DNA of 64,000 nucleotides from Wuchereria bancrofti (GCA_005281725.1 SSBO01000001.1:10308251-10372250), one strand, 5' to 3'. Positions 11,501 through 24,665 are shown, counted from the first letter of the stretch. Notes: generated by a model not told the origin, from the letters alone. Made by a program: numbers and translations.

Positions 11501-13180
11501 ATGAAAACTCCTACACTTCGTTATATGCTTTTATTGTGTACAATTTTCGCTACAAGTTCAACTTTAGAAAATAGAAACGAAGTAAGTATGTTACCACATG
11601 TTATTAGCACAAATTTTTTAATAGCTATTGAGGTAATATTTTATAAGTAATATATTTTATAATATAAGTATTACACAAGTATTATACAACAATTACAAAA
11701 AATTATACAGTTAAAATTGAACAATTTGTAAGTAAAAATTATCCAATGTTAAAAAAAGAAAAACATTTTCAATAATGGAGTAATAATTAATTTTAATTTT
11801 AGCACAATTCAACTGATTCACTGAAATTATTCATATCAAAAGTTGATTCATGTATTGCAAAAATTCGTACAATTGCTGGTATCAATGCAAATTTTCGTAA
11901 TAAAATTGATCGATTAGCACAAATTGCACAATATGATGCGATCGATGAATTATTGAGAAATAAAGTTAATTTAAATGCTTTCGATCAAATTTCAAAAATA
12001 TCTGAATTAAATTGCAGATTGTACAATTTTCTTTATATCATATTGCATTTAATACATTCAAAATATTTTTTTTTTTTTTCAAAATATTAATATTTTATAT
12101 AATGATTTTCTTTTTTGGATGTTTCTAATGTGTACAGATGAGGAAATTACGGCAATGACGGAATTTCTCAATGAAGAAATTGCAAGTATTGAAATTATTC
12201 AATTAGTAGCACTGAATATGACGAAAAATGAGCAAAATTTTGTAAATCAAATGGAAAATATTAATAATTTGGCATCACTTCGAGATTTTTATCTCAACAA
12301 ATACAATGTAAATTTAACAAATTCATCATAGAATTTTCTGCATATATTTAAATAGTGTTGAAATAAAGTAAAAATTGGATAAAATAAAAGTAAGAATGTC
12401 TAATTGAAAGATAAATGTGCTTTCTAGATTACATATAATAGCAATCATTCATCGTTTATATAATCTAAACTATAGTTTAAAAAAAAAAATGCTTCTCTTT
12501 TATATATTTATCATTTTTATCCATCAGGAAAAAATGATACGATTCTTCATACCAAATTTAGTTTAAAATTATTTGAAATTGAAAATTATGATTTAATATT
12601 AGTAATCAATCTCACATACATTTAGAAATAGCAAAAAAAAAAAGGACATTTCAATCGCAATTTAGTCAAAATAACAATTTGATAGTGAAGTCTAAACAAA
12701 CGTTATGCTTATTCATTTAAACTTTTTACATTCGCTTTAAATATGAAAATAAGTATCAAATTTGTAGAGTTTACCGCATGATCAATATGAGATGCTACGA
12801 AGATCGTACAATAAAATTTGGAATAAATTTGTAAATAGTAATTTGAAAGAGAATATTGCGCATTTTCTGAATGCATTAACACCAAATGAAAACAATCAAC
12901 TGAGAGTAAGTATGTTTACGATGTTAAACCATGAAATATTTACAAGTAGTAATATAATCTAAGAAAAAATGTATTAGTAGTATTCAAGAATTTCTAGAGT
13001 TTTTTCTTTTTTTTTTTTCAGGCTTACGGTATTCTATCAGAAGAAGATAAGCTTGTCGCATTTATTAACGAAAAGATTGCTGCAACGAATTTCACTAGCA
13101 TTGATAAAAGTGAAATCAAGCACTATTTAAAAGGTCTCTTTATGTCATTAAAACTTGAACAGCATACAGTGATTGAATGA
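11501..13180 (+). CDS. Small secreted helical protein, possibly internally duplicated
   Basis: Exon 1 (11501-11581) encodes a signal peptide, MKTPTLRYMLLLCTIFATSS. Exon 2 starts at 11803 after TTTTAATTTTAG and stays in frame. Exon 3 (12138-12307), exon 4 (12768-12905) and exon 5 (13022-13180, ending TGA) connect in phase. The exon 2 donor is the weak point: phase requires a cut near 12013, where only a non-canonical GC is available. If exon 3 is not spliced at 12307, it ends at a stop at 12331 and the second half would be a separate gene or remnant. The two halves resemble each other, with FLNEEIA in exon 3 against FINEKIA in exon 5, both after an acidic S/D-E-E stretch, suggesting an internal duplication. 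The protein is helix-rich with few cysteines. I do not recognise the family; a distant link to nematode lipid-binding helical proteins is only a guess. Confidence 0.55.
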
Positions 13181-14042
13181 GTATAATTTCTACGAAAGCA
13201 AACTTTTTTTTTTTGGCATAAAGAATCGATTTGATTTTTGAAATTTTCTAGTAAATGTAATTCATCTTCTGAATCAGTAAAAATATCGCCGAAATACATC
13301 TTTTTAATATGAATAAACTAAAGGACTAATTTCGAAAAGGCATTAAAGCGTTTCAGAAATTTTGATGAATATTAAACAAAAATCATAAAAACCATTATAC
13401 ACTTCTTACGAGATTAAAACTTCGATTTATAATGAAAAAAATACAAAAAGAACATACAAGTACAAAAGATTCATAGCTAAAGCCATTTTCTAAAACAACA
13501 AAGAAGGGGGGAAAAAAAAAGATAAAATGATAACAAAACGGATGGAAAACATGTTATTTAATCCGAATTTCGTTCACAATTAGGACACTGTTTAATTACA
13601 TGGATATTGTTTCATTTTATATGATTTATAGGACTTTAAAATTAGTTTGAAAAAAAAAAGAACTTGAGAATTACAATGAAATTCATGAATTAGCATACAG
13701 CAAGCAAATAAATAACTTGATAATTTTATGAATACAAGAATGAAACAAATATCAGTAAAAGTCATAAAATGCTATGATCAAATTTATAGTCCAAAAATAA
13801 CTGTCCATATATTCTTGATGAATATTTAGAGGCGATTTACTGCTAGAAACTAAGTATTCGGTATTCATATAACATGAATTTTAAAAAGTTCAAGGTTTTA
13901 GAGTCGAATATCAACACGACAAATCAACGAAGAAGTATTTTATCATAACTGAATCCAAGAAATGAGTGAAAAATTCCAAGTTAGAAATAAATTTCTGAAT
14001 TCAAGCAATTAAAATTTGTCCTTTAAATAACAGCAATCAAAC
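13181..14042. other. Intergenic spacer between convergent genes
   Basis: Lies between the 3' ends of the secreted-protein gene (+) and the BED-finger gene (-). No exon recognised; 3' UTRs of both probably fall here. Confidence 0.5.
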
Positions 14043-17000
14043 TTAAACATCAGAGATTTGAACCAATTCTTCATCGGTTACTTCATGAACTTCTGCTTCT
14101 TCGGCTGTAGTTGATTCAACCGATCTCAATTCCTCTATACATTGCATAACAGCGCAACGCACAAGTTCTCGTTGCTCTGGAGGGAATGTTAAAATGGATG
14201 ATGTGATAGTGCGGCTAAAGTGTTCATCATCTATATCTTGTCGCCTTTTTTCCCCTCCACTTAACAAATTTAGACTTCCTATTGATCTATCTGTCTCCTG
14301 AAATATATAGAAATATTATTTAAAAAAAAAAAAATGAATTTTAATAACAATTGGAAAGATAAAAGAGATGATCGAAATATTACTCCATACGTCATAAAAT
14401 TGTTCTACTCCAACGCCATATTATCATCATAGCAATTACCAGTTTCATATTAAGGCAATCCTATTTATATAATTTTCTGGTTCTAAAACATCTTACGTAA
14501 TAAAATATTAAAAAAATACCAAATTTGTATCGTCGTAATGTTCAAGATCATTGTTACCATTTCTGGAGGATGGCTGGGCCAGTTCAGAATCGGAAATGCT
14601 GCGTTTCAGACGTGAAGGTATAGCAGCTTCTTCATTTCTGTTTTCCATTGAAGGTAATTCGCTGCAAAAAAAAAAAAAAAATTAGAACTAAGTACGAATT
14701 AAATGTATCAAAAAAAAATTAGAACTAATACGAATTAAACGTATCAATTTCTGTTTTTTATCATAAGGTACCAATAATACAGTAAATTGTAATAGTTGGA
14801 ATTACTTATTGACAAATGCACTTCCATCATTCGACTTTGAAATAATTTCCTCAAACGAATTGCCGTCTTGCACGTATACCACGTCGACAAATTCGTCCCC
14901 TTCAGCATAACTGAAATTCAGTTAGGGATTTTCAAAATAAAAACGAAAATGGATTACCAGAGTAAAGCAAAATCAATCAGTAAATACAAAAGAGTTGTAA
15001 AAAAAAGTATAAATTTTCATTCATTTACTTACGAGCCATCTTCTCGAATGAATACTTCGCCAGCATATGATGGTCCTCCTTCGTCTGAATAACTGTTGTA
15101 GGCTATAACTTTCCCTTTATCAACACAGTGCTGCGCAACTGCATATTGCTGTTCTTAACATGATAAAACCTTGACATGACAAAAACAAGAAAAAATTCGT
15201 CGTCTCGGAACTTGAATATTTTCTAGTAAATAATTCCTTTATATGTCATTGTTTTCTTCGGAGTTTTGTAAGCATCCACACGCTTTATCGACACAAACTA
15301 ACTTCTTGCTGATTCCTCTTCAAATTCTTTTCCCACTAACAACATATAAAGAAATCTTCAACCAACCTCCCGTAAGACAACATAAATGTAGGAATCTTAT
15401 ATTATTTCAAAAAATTCGCAAGAATTAGAGTATTAACGTAATTTCAGAAAGCTAAAATTGTCATACCATCATAATCATCGAAATCTTCTTCATCAACCTC
15501 TTCCACCCATGCACTATCATCATCAATATCAAAGCCATCATCACCTCTCGGTTTTCCAGCAATTGCTGTAATACGTTTTGTTACCGGTCTGATGATACCT
15601 TCAATGAGATTGTCGTGCATTTTCCGTAGGTGACGTAGCATTGCCCTCGTTGAACCCAACTTACGTACCATAACCTGGAAGTAGAAGAAAATCATTAGAA
15701 CATTGTAGAGAGGAAACAAGACTGATTAAATGTCGTTAAAACTTATAAAAACTTCCACATTTATATTTTCACCAAACCTTTGCAAACTTCTGTTAAACAA
15801 GATCGAATAACGCACCTTATATGCTATCACCATACAAATGATGAAATTGGACAAAACAAAAAAAACAGACTTCACCTTTTCTAGAAAACTATTTAAGAAA
15901 TGAAAGCTTACCATGCCACAAATTCTGCATTTTGCTTTTGATTCACCATCTTCGTCGAATTTTTCACAAAATAACCAGACTTTTGATTTTGCCTTAGCCA
16001 GGGGATCATCAGCAGTTTCTTCCTCATGTCTAAAATGAGAAAAACAATATTTAGAACGATTCTGCCTTGTACATATTCTTATTTCCCATCAACAATAATC
16101 TCCTCAGCTCCTAGTTGATTCTTTTATTTTGGCAAAAAAAAAAAAAGAAAAATTTATTCTGAAGAAGACATGATCAAAACATAGTGAAACTTAAGTTGGC
16201 TAAGCAAACTAAGGACAAGAAGTACTGAAAAAATGAAAGCATAATATGAGATAAAAAGTGGCATGTTCAAAGATATTAAACAGACACAAATGAAAATCGA
16301 TAATGGAACAAAAGAAATATTTAAAGTAACCTCAAAGCTTCTTGTCTAATTGACTCTTCCACATTCTTGTCCCAAATTTGTGGCTCATCAATTCTTTTTC
16401 GTCTGACGACTTTCTCCTTTTTCGGCATTCCCAAACACCTTAGGGAATGAGAAACTAAAGTTATGTTGCTACTAGATACTGGTGTTGTGCTGTAAGAAAA
16501 TAAAAACATTATTAATACCCACTCTATTAAATGACATATAGAAGGTTTCTTATAGCTGTTTAAACTTAGTACTACAGAAATAAATGTTGAAGTAGATGGA
16601 ATATTACCCAGCACGCGATTTCTTCGGATCAAGTCTGGATGACATGGGGGCCGGTGAATAGCTTTTCCGTTTAGAAGCGCGAGTTGATCGACGTAGTGAA
16701 GAGCCGGTGGCTAAAAATCGTAGTAAGAAATCAACCTCAACTTTTGAATCTAACCAAAGAAAACTTGTATTATGCTTTGGCAATAAGCTGTATCAATTAA
16801 ACTATCAACTATTTGTCATTTAATGTCCAAAAAAATTGAATTTTTGAGAGTTCCTATTCATTTCCTCCAAGTAATGTAAACTATTGATTCCAAAAGTTTG
16901 AAGAACGAACCATCTGAAAGTTCAGCCCCAATCGATGGAGTACGTCTACCAACACTATCATTTCCCCGCTGGATACTAACTCTTGAACCATCAATTCGTG

Positions 17001-17461
17001 AAGCACGTGATGTATTCATTCGAGCATAACCAGATTTATTTTCGACCAACTCACCCTAAAAACTTGCAATAACGATTTTTAGCTTTTTATCCTTCCGAAG
17101 AAAAAAACTGAGCAGAGTTCAGTTATAGAGGGATATATTCCGAATGTTCAAAAAAACTACCAATATTTAAACTGGATTCAGGTGATTCGTACAACACAAC
17201 TTAGTTTTCAAGTAAATTAAGTAAAACAACTTAACAGTCGGCACTTAAATAGAGATTCCAAGTATAGTCATTCTCTTATAGTAAACAAACCCTCATTTTG
17301 TGAATTTGCTGCCAGAGTGTTGTAAGTGCAATTTGTTCCCCCGTTTCCTCTGCAATCCTATCCTTTAATTCGCGCAAACTTTTGATAGAACCATCCAATC
17401 GTTGTTGCATTAAATCCATTATTTCTTTTCTATCAAATATATTGCCTTGTCGTCGACCCAT
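14043..17461 (-). CDS. BED-type zinc-finger protein with BESS-like C-terminus
   Basis: Ten exons join in phase to 503 residues: 17291-17461, 16911-17055, 16608-16710, 16331-16489, 15912-16029, 15467-15674, 15033-15138, 14806-14910, 14520-14661, 14043-14297. The start Met follows a TTCAG acceptor by three bases, suggesting spliced-leader addition. The N-terminus (1-57) is a charged helical region. Residues 60-190 are Ser/Arg/Lys-rich with likely nuclear-localisation runs (RRSTRASKRK, VVRRKR). Residues about 205-255 form a BED finger: KSKVWLFC at the start, Cys227-x2-Cys230 and His247-x4-His252, split by an intron after Met232. An acidic linker follows. The C-terminal segment about 445-477, with SSILTFPPEQRELVR, resembles a BESS interaction motif. 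Expected to be a nuclear DNA-binding regulator; targets unknown. The 14806-15138 exons are the least conserved-looking. Confidence 0.85.
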
Positions 17462-20364
17462 TTTCTGAACATACATAATATTCGAGGATAAGTTTTTAAT
17501 AATTTTAATGAGTTAAAAACTAACAAATGAAACAAGAAAAAGAAAATAAATGTCACAAAATCCTCTTCGTTTTATACAAATACACGAGAAGCTAAATATT
17601 ACAACAAATAAATTAACATTTAATCAAACTTAGTCCTTAAAAGCAAATTTTAATTTTTCTTTCTCATCTTTTTTTTCATTCTCTATTTTCTTCCATCCGC
17701 TCATACGTGATAATCTATCTACCTTTTACGCTCATAAATAATAACATCTATTACCCATATATCCTATATTACATCAAACTCAACCCCCGTTACTCCCGAG
17801 AACTCCCAATACCCCCCGTCGCAGATGCTCCAACGCTCGCCGGCACGAATTACTCAAGAAGCGGTAATTCATGGCCGTAATTTCAATAAATACACTCACC
17901 TAATGAAATTATCTTATCCCTTAACAGATAGCATAAGGTGGTTTATTTTTATTTATAGTATTTATAATTTAATAACTAAATGTTTAACTTTAAAATTATT
18001 TCTCATTTATTATAAAACTATTCGAGAGTTTAACCACGAAAACATCATCTCTCAGTTCTTTCGGTACTTTCCCGGTACTTTCATAAAATGATTTCTTTTA
18101 AAGATGCATTGAATAATTTTTTCTTTACGTTTGAAATCAATTCGTTCAGTTACATTCTATATATTTTGTTGTTAGAAAGAATAAGCATTGAGTGTTATTT
18201 TATTGATTATTTCTTTAAGTATTTCCTGAAATAATACCGGTATTTCCTGAAATAATAATAAACGGGGGAAGTATTTTATGTGTATGAAATGAGAAATCGT
18301 TGAGAATGGAAAATCTTTTAAATATAAGCAATCAAAATATAAGCAAAGTTGAAAAGACAAAAACGAAAAAAAGGAAAAAGAAATGGAATTAAGCAATTGG
18401 AATTTTATTGAATAAAAAAGATTATTGAAATAATTTTGAAATAATATGTTAAATGAACTTAAATTATAACTTGAATATATAAAAGATAATCGATGTTATC
18501 ATATTATCAATTTGATCTTTAATCTATGTTATCATTGCATGTTGATATTTTCAATCTATTCACAGTAGATAAGCTATAACAGTGATATGATATGATATGA
18601 TTAAAAAGATGGCACTAAATGAATTTTAATAATTATATTTGATCGCTTTCTATAAATTGTTTCTTTTATTCTTTTTCACAATAATTATTTATTCTAATTT
18701 TGCGAGGAAACGAATAATTAATTAACTGTGAAAAAAAAAAATTTCAAAAAGCAATTTAATTTTTGTTTTGTCATTTTTCAAAATTTATTGAGAATTTTCA
18801 CATTTCTCTTTTCATACAAATGCAATTGACATTTTTTCACATCAAATTTTCATAATTTAGTAAAATTAATTTCAGTTCAATTTAAAATTTTATATGATAG
18901 AAAAATGATAACAAATGATTGGTCAATTTTGGCCTAAATCGGATTTTTCTAGCGAATTATATGTTGCACAAAATTTTTCTTAATTTTGAATTTAGCTTTT
19001 TTTTTCTTTCAGAAGTTTAATCATTTTCGAGTAATTGTTAATGAGAGAGAGAGAGAGAGAGGGAGAGAGAGTAATACAATCTTTCTTCTCTTCTTTTCTG
19101 ATTATTTTCCAAATCATAAATGGATAATTCAGTCATGGAAATAACAATATCTTATCAATTTCTAATAACAGTTTTCGATCCTAAATTTATTTAAATTTCA
19201 ATTCGTAATCTTTTTATCTTAAACGTCTATTACCTTCTAAACAATATCAAAAATGATAAAAATTTAAATTAGCACTTCAATTTCTGTTATTAAAATGTAA
19301 AGTGCTGTCCAAAAAAAAAAAAAAAATGCAATTCTTTATGTGAAACTAATTTAATAATATTAAAAGAATGAATAAGAATTGTAGTGTTTGTTTTGTTTTG
19401 TTTTTTGCTTAGTCAAAATTAAAAATGTAAACACTCTAGAAAAATCTTTCATTTCTTTTCTAAATATAAGAAAAAGAAAAAAGGAAAAAAAAAAAAAAGA
19501 AGAAACGGAATAAAAAATTTAAGATTCTCCCTTTTTTTTTTTTTTGAGATAGTAGCATAAATTTATAGTGAAAGCCTGAAAAATGTGTCACAGCTGTTTC
19601 CTGTCCCTAATTTTATTCCCATTCTCTCTCTCTGTCCCTCTCTCTCTCTTTCTCTTTCTTTTTCATTCAATTCTCTTTCTTTTTCTCATTTAATTGAATT
19701 TAATTTTAACTGATTTACTGCTAGTTCATGTTCCATTCGAGAATGTAAGAAAGATATGAAATAGTATGGAAAGAAATGAAATTTTCATATTCAAATGGAA
19801 CAAATGACAGAAAAAAAAAGAAAGAGGGAGAGAGAGAGAGAGAAAGAAGAAAAAAAAAAAGGAAGTAAAGAGGACAAGTGAAGAACGAATAAAATTATGG
19901 CCAAATATATATTTAAGGTAAGATGGCATAGGCTTCTATTATGTTTAATTTTTTTTTTTTTTGAAAAATAAAATTTATAGCAAATTTGAAATTTGAAATT
20001 ATTAGATAGAAATGTTTCGTCTAACTTTTAAAAATTCTTATTACAATTATTCATAATTTATTATTTGTATTTTGTAATTAACATTTTAGATGTATTAAAT
20101 GTGATAGTTTTTTTTTTTTTTTTTAAATTTTACGTGAAATTTTTTGAAAAAATTTATTTACAACATTATTTCAGAATCTTGTTTTTTTTTTCTCAACAAA
20201 TTGTTGTTAAATTTTTTTTTTCTAACTTTTTTGAATTAAATTTGAAACTTTGATATTTTGAAAAATTTCCTCAATGTATAGGATTAAAGTATTTCAAAAA
20301 AAAATTAATAAAGCAAAAATTATTTTAAATACTTGGAGAATTTTTATTTCAGCGCTTTTTTAGG
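17462..20364. other. Intergenic region between divergent BED-finger and DUF19-like genes
   Basis: Contains a short island richer in G+C at about 17755-17885 (C-runs, several CpG) that may be the BED-gene promoter or an untranslated first exon. It also has a 21-bp direct repeat pair around 18222-18262 (TATTTCCTGAAATAATA), a GATATGATATGAT patch near 18585, (GA)n at about 19045-19071, (CT)n near 19625-19656 and many homopolymers. No further gene seen. Confidence 0.55.
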
Positions 20365-23300
20365 ATGCGAACAATTAATTGGGCTTGGCTTGCTATTGTG
20401 CTTATTATAAAAGGAAATTTGAATTCGATAGCAGCAATCAGTGATAATGATAATGATAAGAATCGATTATCATCTGATATCGCGAAGTGTACCGCATCTA
20501 CTGAACAATCAATCAATAAATGTCTTCAGGTATATTATATTTTTCCTTCTTTTTTTTTTGTTTTTTAAAAATTTCTTTTTAAAAGTTATTTTTTTTTTAA
20601 ATTTAAAAGCAATTACTACTCTGTTTATATTTATTATTCAATATTTTTTTAATCTTAAATTTCATAAATGGAAGTAAATTTAACCAAAAAAAATAGAATG
20701 ATAAGCTGTGTGAAAAAAAAATTCCTCTTACGCAAGCTTAGAAATAAAATTTAAAAATAAAAAAAAAAAAAAACGAAGCAATTTGATTTGCATTTTATAC
20801 AATCATTTTTTTTTTCTCTACAATATCGACTTTTTATTTAATGCATTTTCTTTTTTCTCTAGAAATTTCTTGTAAGAAAAGAAAGATCAATTTAGCATAT
20901 TAATATAATTGATGATAAAATTATTGATAGATGAATGATAAGATCACTTTTTTGTTAGTCATATTATTTATAACTAATATTTTTGCTTGTTATATTAAAT
21001 GCTATCAGTTAAAGGTAAGTTTAATCAATTATGTCACTCAAAAAAAATAAATAATTTTATTTAATTGATTGGTGTAATTGATGATAAGATTATTGATAGA
21101 CGAGTGATAAGATCACTTTTTTGTTAGTCATATTATTTACAACTAATATTTTTGCTTGTTATATTAAATATTATCAGTTAAAGGTAAGTTTAATCAATTA
21201 TGCCACTCAAAAAAAAGAAATAGATAAATAAATAAATAAATTGAGCAATTTAATTTAATTGATTGGTGTAATTGATGATAAGATTATTGATAGATGAATG
21301 ATAAGATCATTTTTTATGTTAATCATATTAATTATAAACAACATTTTTGTTTATTGTATTAAATATCACAAGAAAGGATATATTGTATTTTATGTTTTTT
21401 ATTTCATAATTAATTTTTTTTAAGCCAATCTTGGATTATGCAGAAAAATTTCAAGAAACAGGTGCAATACAATTTCCTGTTCAAGGAATAAATATTTTTC
21501 GACAACTTTGTGACATTTATTCTCATTTCAAGGTTTTCAACTTTTTTTTTTTCATTCAAATCTCCTCTCTCTTTCTCTCCTCTAGAATTGTTAAAAAAAA
21601 AAGAATTTTTCAGTTTTTAATTAATGGATTTCATTTTATTGTAATATTTCAAATTCAAGTTCTTTTTGTTTTTCACTAGTACTTCTAAAAACTTTGAAAA
21701 GTTTATAAAATAAGTTTTTATTTACAAAATGAAACTCTTTGATATAACTGATTCAATTCGTAGTATTTAATTTCATTTTTGCCTGAAGAAATTTTTGCAT
21801 CTAAATTAAATTAGCTGGTATTTGTTGACAGGGAGAAATGATGACAAAATTCAAAACCTAATGATGCATTTTTATTTAAATTTATAATTTTTTTCTGTTT
21901 TTTTTTTCGTAAAAATGTAAATTTAAAAACGTTAATGTACAATTCTAAAGCAATAACAATTACTTTTTTATAATACTTAATCATGAATTTTTCAAAAACT
22001 TTTTATGAAAAAAGATTTTAAGCACTAGAAATAAGCAACAGAAATTTTCTGTTATAAGTGAAAATTTTAAACTAATATTAGAGATTATTTAAAAAAAAGT
22101 TACTGTCCTTCAAAATTTCAATTACTCATGGTAGATTCAATTGCTCATGATAAGTTCAATCACTCATGATAAGCTCAATTACTCATGATGAGCTCAATTA
22201 CTTACGATAAGTTCAATTACCTACGATAGGTTCAATTACTTACGATAAGTTCAATTACCTACGATAGGTTCAATTACTTACGATAAGTTCAATTACTCAT
22301 GACAAGTTTGATCACTCATGATAAGTTCAATTACTCATGGTAAGCTCAATTACTCATGATGAGCTCAATTACTTACGATAAGTTCAATTACTCATGTAAG
22401 CTCAATTACTCATGATAAATTCAATTACTTGTGATAAGTTCAATTACTTATGATAAGTTCAATCACCTATGATAAGTTCAACTACTTGTGATAAGTTCGA
22501 TTACCCGTGACAAATTCAATTACTCATGACAAGTTCAGTTACTCATGATAAGTTTAATTATTCATGATAAGTTCAGTTATCTATGATAAGCTCAATTACT
22601 CATGATAAGTTCAGTTACCTATGATAAGGTCAATTACTCATGATGAGCTCAATTACTTATGATAAATTCAATTACTCATGAGAAGTTCAATTACTTATGA
22701 TAAGATCAATTACTCATGATAATCTCAATTACTCATGATAAGTTCAGATCTATGATAAGTTCAATTACTCATGATAAGTTCAATTACTTGTGATAAATTC
22801 AATTACTCATGATAAGTTCAATTACTTGTGATAAGTTCAATTACTTGTGATAAGTTCAATTACTTGTGATAAATTCAATTACTTATGATAAGTTCAATTA
22901 CTTATGATTCACGATGATTAATTTCATTTACTCGAATTATTTCAAAATTTAAGAAAACATTTGTTAGGAGTGCACTCGAGATATATCCTGTTCAAGTATA
23001 TCATTGGAAGCTATTGATGCTAGTTACGGTTACATGTGTGGTGATGGATATAAATTTTTTGAAACTTATGCTACCTGTTTTGCTGAGGTAAATATCATTT
23101 GTCATACATGTATATTAATATTTTTAAAGTGAATATGATAGTTTGTAAATTTTAAAAGTATCAAAATTTTACTTAGTATTACTTTCATTTTTTTTTCTTT
23201 TATTCTTCACATTTAATCATATTTTTAATTCAGTATTCCATTCAATTATATTAATAATATACTTTTGAGTTTCTTCAAGAAATTTAAAAAAAAAAAAAAA

Positions 23301-24665
23301 TTTTAAAAAGAAACTTGTCAACTTGCGTAATTTAAAATGCTAATAAGCTAAAATTTAAATTATGAATGCTTAATATTCATATAATATTTTTGTCTAAAAT
23401 ATTTCAAATTTCTATTTCAAACATAATTTTGTTTATAGGTAGAAGCAGAAAGTAATTATGTGAAATGCAGAAATAAAGCAAATGAAGCAATAACAACGGC
23501 ACAAAAGATAAAAATTCCAACTGATTACAAACTATATTTTGAGGTTTTTGTTTGGTTAACTTTTTTTTTTTTGCTTTAAATTTAAAAAAAAAAAAAAAAG
23601 AAAAGAAAAATTATATATGAAAATATTTTAATCATTTTATTATTATAGCTTTTATGCGAAGTTTTGGATGATTATTTACGATGTTGTCAACCTATAATTA
23701 ATACATTTTGTGGACAACATGCTTGGGAATTAGTGCGAACGGTAAGCTTTACACGTATATATTTTTTCGTAAGGTTACACGTAAGTATCTGTTCGTAAAA
23801 TACACGTAATATCTCTTTCTAAACTTACACATAACATCTCTTCGTAAGCTTACACGTAATATCTCTTCATAAGCCTACACGTAAATATCTCTTTGTAGGC
23901 TTACACGTAATATCTCTTCGTAAGCTTACACGTAGATATCTCTTCATAAGCTTACACGTAAATATCTTTTCGTAAGGTTACACGTAAGTATCTGTTCGTA
24001 AGATACACGTAATATCTCTTTATAAGTTTACACGTAATATCTCTTCGTGAGCTCACACGTAAATATTTCTTCTTAAGATACACGTAATATCTCTTCATAA
24101 GCCTACACACGTAAATATCTCTTCGTAAGCTTACACGTAATATCTTTTTATAAAATTTTTAGACTAAAAATTAATAATTTTGATGTGTGTTAAATTTCTC
24201 AATGGTACATAACCTTGCACTAACTTTTTGAACTGTTCAATTTTATTAATGCAAATTTATTGTGTTATCATAATAAATATGTTGAGATAAGTATGTTTAC
24301 TTTTAACAAAACCTATAAGTTAATTGAAATTATCTGTGAAAAATTTTGATAATTGTGTGTTTTAATTTTTGCATACTCAAATTTATTATTAAACTGAATT
24401 GTTTAAATTTTGTTTTCTTTTTCCGTTTTTGTTTATTGCTAAAAATATTTCTTTTTTTTTTTTCTTAACAATTATCTCTCTTTTGTATTTTCAATTTATG
24501 GAATAATTGATTGTTTTAACTTGATTATTATCTTATGAAAAATTTTATTCATTTACATAATTAATATTTAATTATGAATTATAATTACGCACATATTTAC
24601 AGGTTACTTTGGACAGTTTACGTGTGACTATGCCAACATGTGATTTACATAATGCATTGTTATAA
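20365..24665 (+). CDS. T20D4.11-like (DUF19-like) Cys-rich secreted protein
   Basis: Six exons join in phase to 217 residues: 20365-20529, 21425-21532, 22968-23087, 23439-23543, 23649-23741, 24603-24665. Residues 1 to about 25 are a signal peptide (MRTINWAWLAIVLIIKG). The mature part holds regularly spaced cysteines, with C-T-x-D-I-S-C, a YGYMCGDGY motif followed about eleven residues later by CFAE, a later C-E-V-x7-RCC, and a final P-T-C-D. The order and the MCG-x-GY segment match the nematode DUF19/T20D4.11-like family of secreted proteins of unknown function. The start follows an acceptor-like TTTTTTAG. All introns are phase 0, which is unusual uniformity and fits exon-by-exon growth. Introns 1, 2 and 5 carry separate tandem arrays. 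Family call is from motif memory, not a search. Confidence 0.78.
20905..21340. repeat. Three copies of a 170-190 bp repeat in intron 1 of the DUF19-like gene
   Basis: Copies begin at about 20905, 21075 and 21269 with TAATTGATGATAA[AG]ATTATTGATAG. Each runs through GATAAGATCA and TTAGTCATATTATT-like sequence to an A-run. Copies 1 and 2 are nearly identical; copy 3 has diverged. Confidence 0.85.
22116..22909. repeat. 19-bp minisatellite, about 42 units, in intron 2
   Basis: Consensus CAATTACTCATGATAAGTT, tandem and almost gap-free over about 790 bp. Variants change CTCATG to CTTACG, CCTACG or CTTGTG and GATAAG to GATGAG. Most units keep a TGATAA word. It fills most of intron 2 (21533-22967) of the DUF19-like gene. 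Confidence 0.95.
23742..24147. repeat. 25-bp minisatellite, about 16 units, in intron 5
   Basis: Consensus ACACGTAATATCTCTTCGTA followed by AGCTT. Each good unit contains the 10-bp palindrome GTAAGCTTAC. The array starts at the exon 5 splice donor itself (ACG|GTAAGCTTTACACGTA), whose sequence matches the repeat unit. Confidence 0.93.

Noticed and set aside
22116..24147. Regular short repeats resembling a CRISPR array
   Set aside because: Units are head-to-tail with no unique spacers, lie in introns of a eukaryotic gene and vary like minisatellites.
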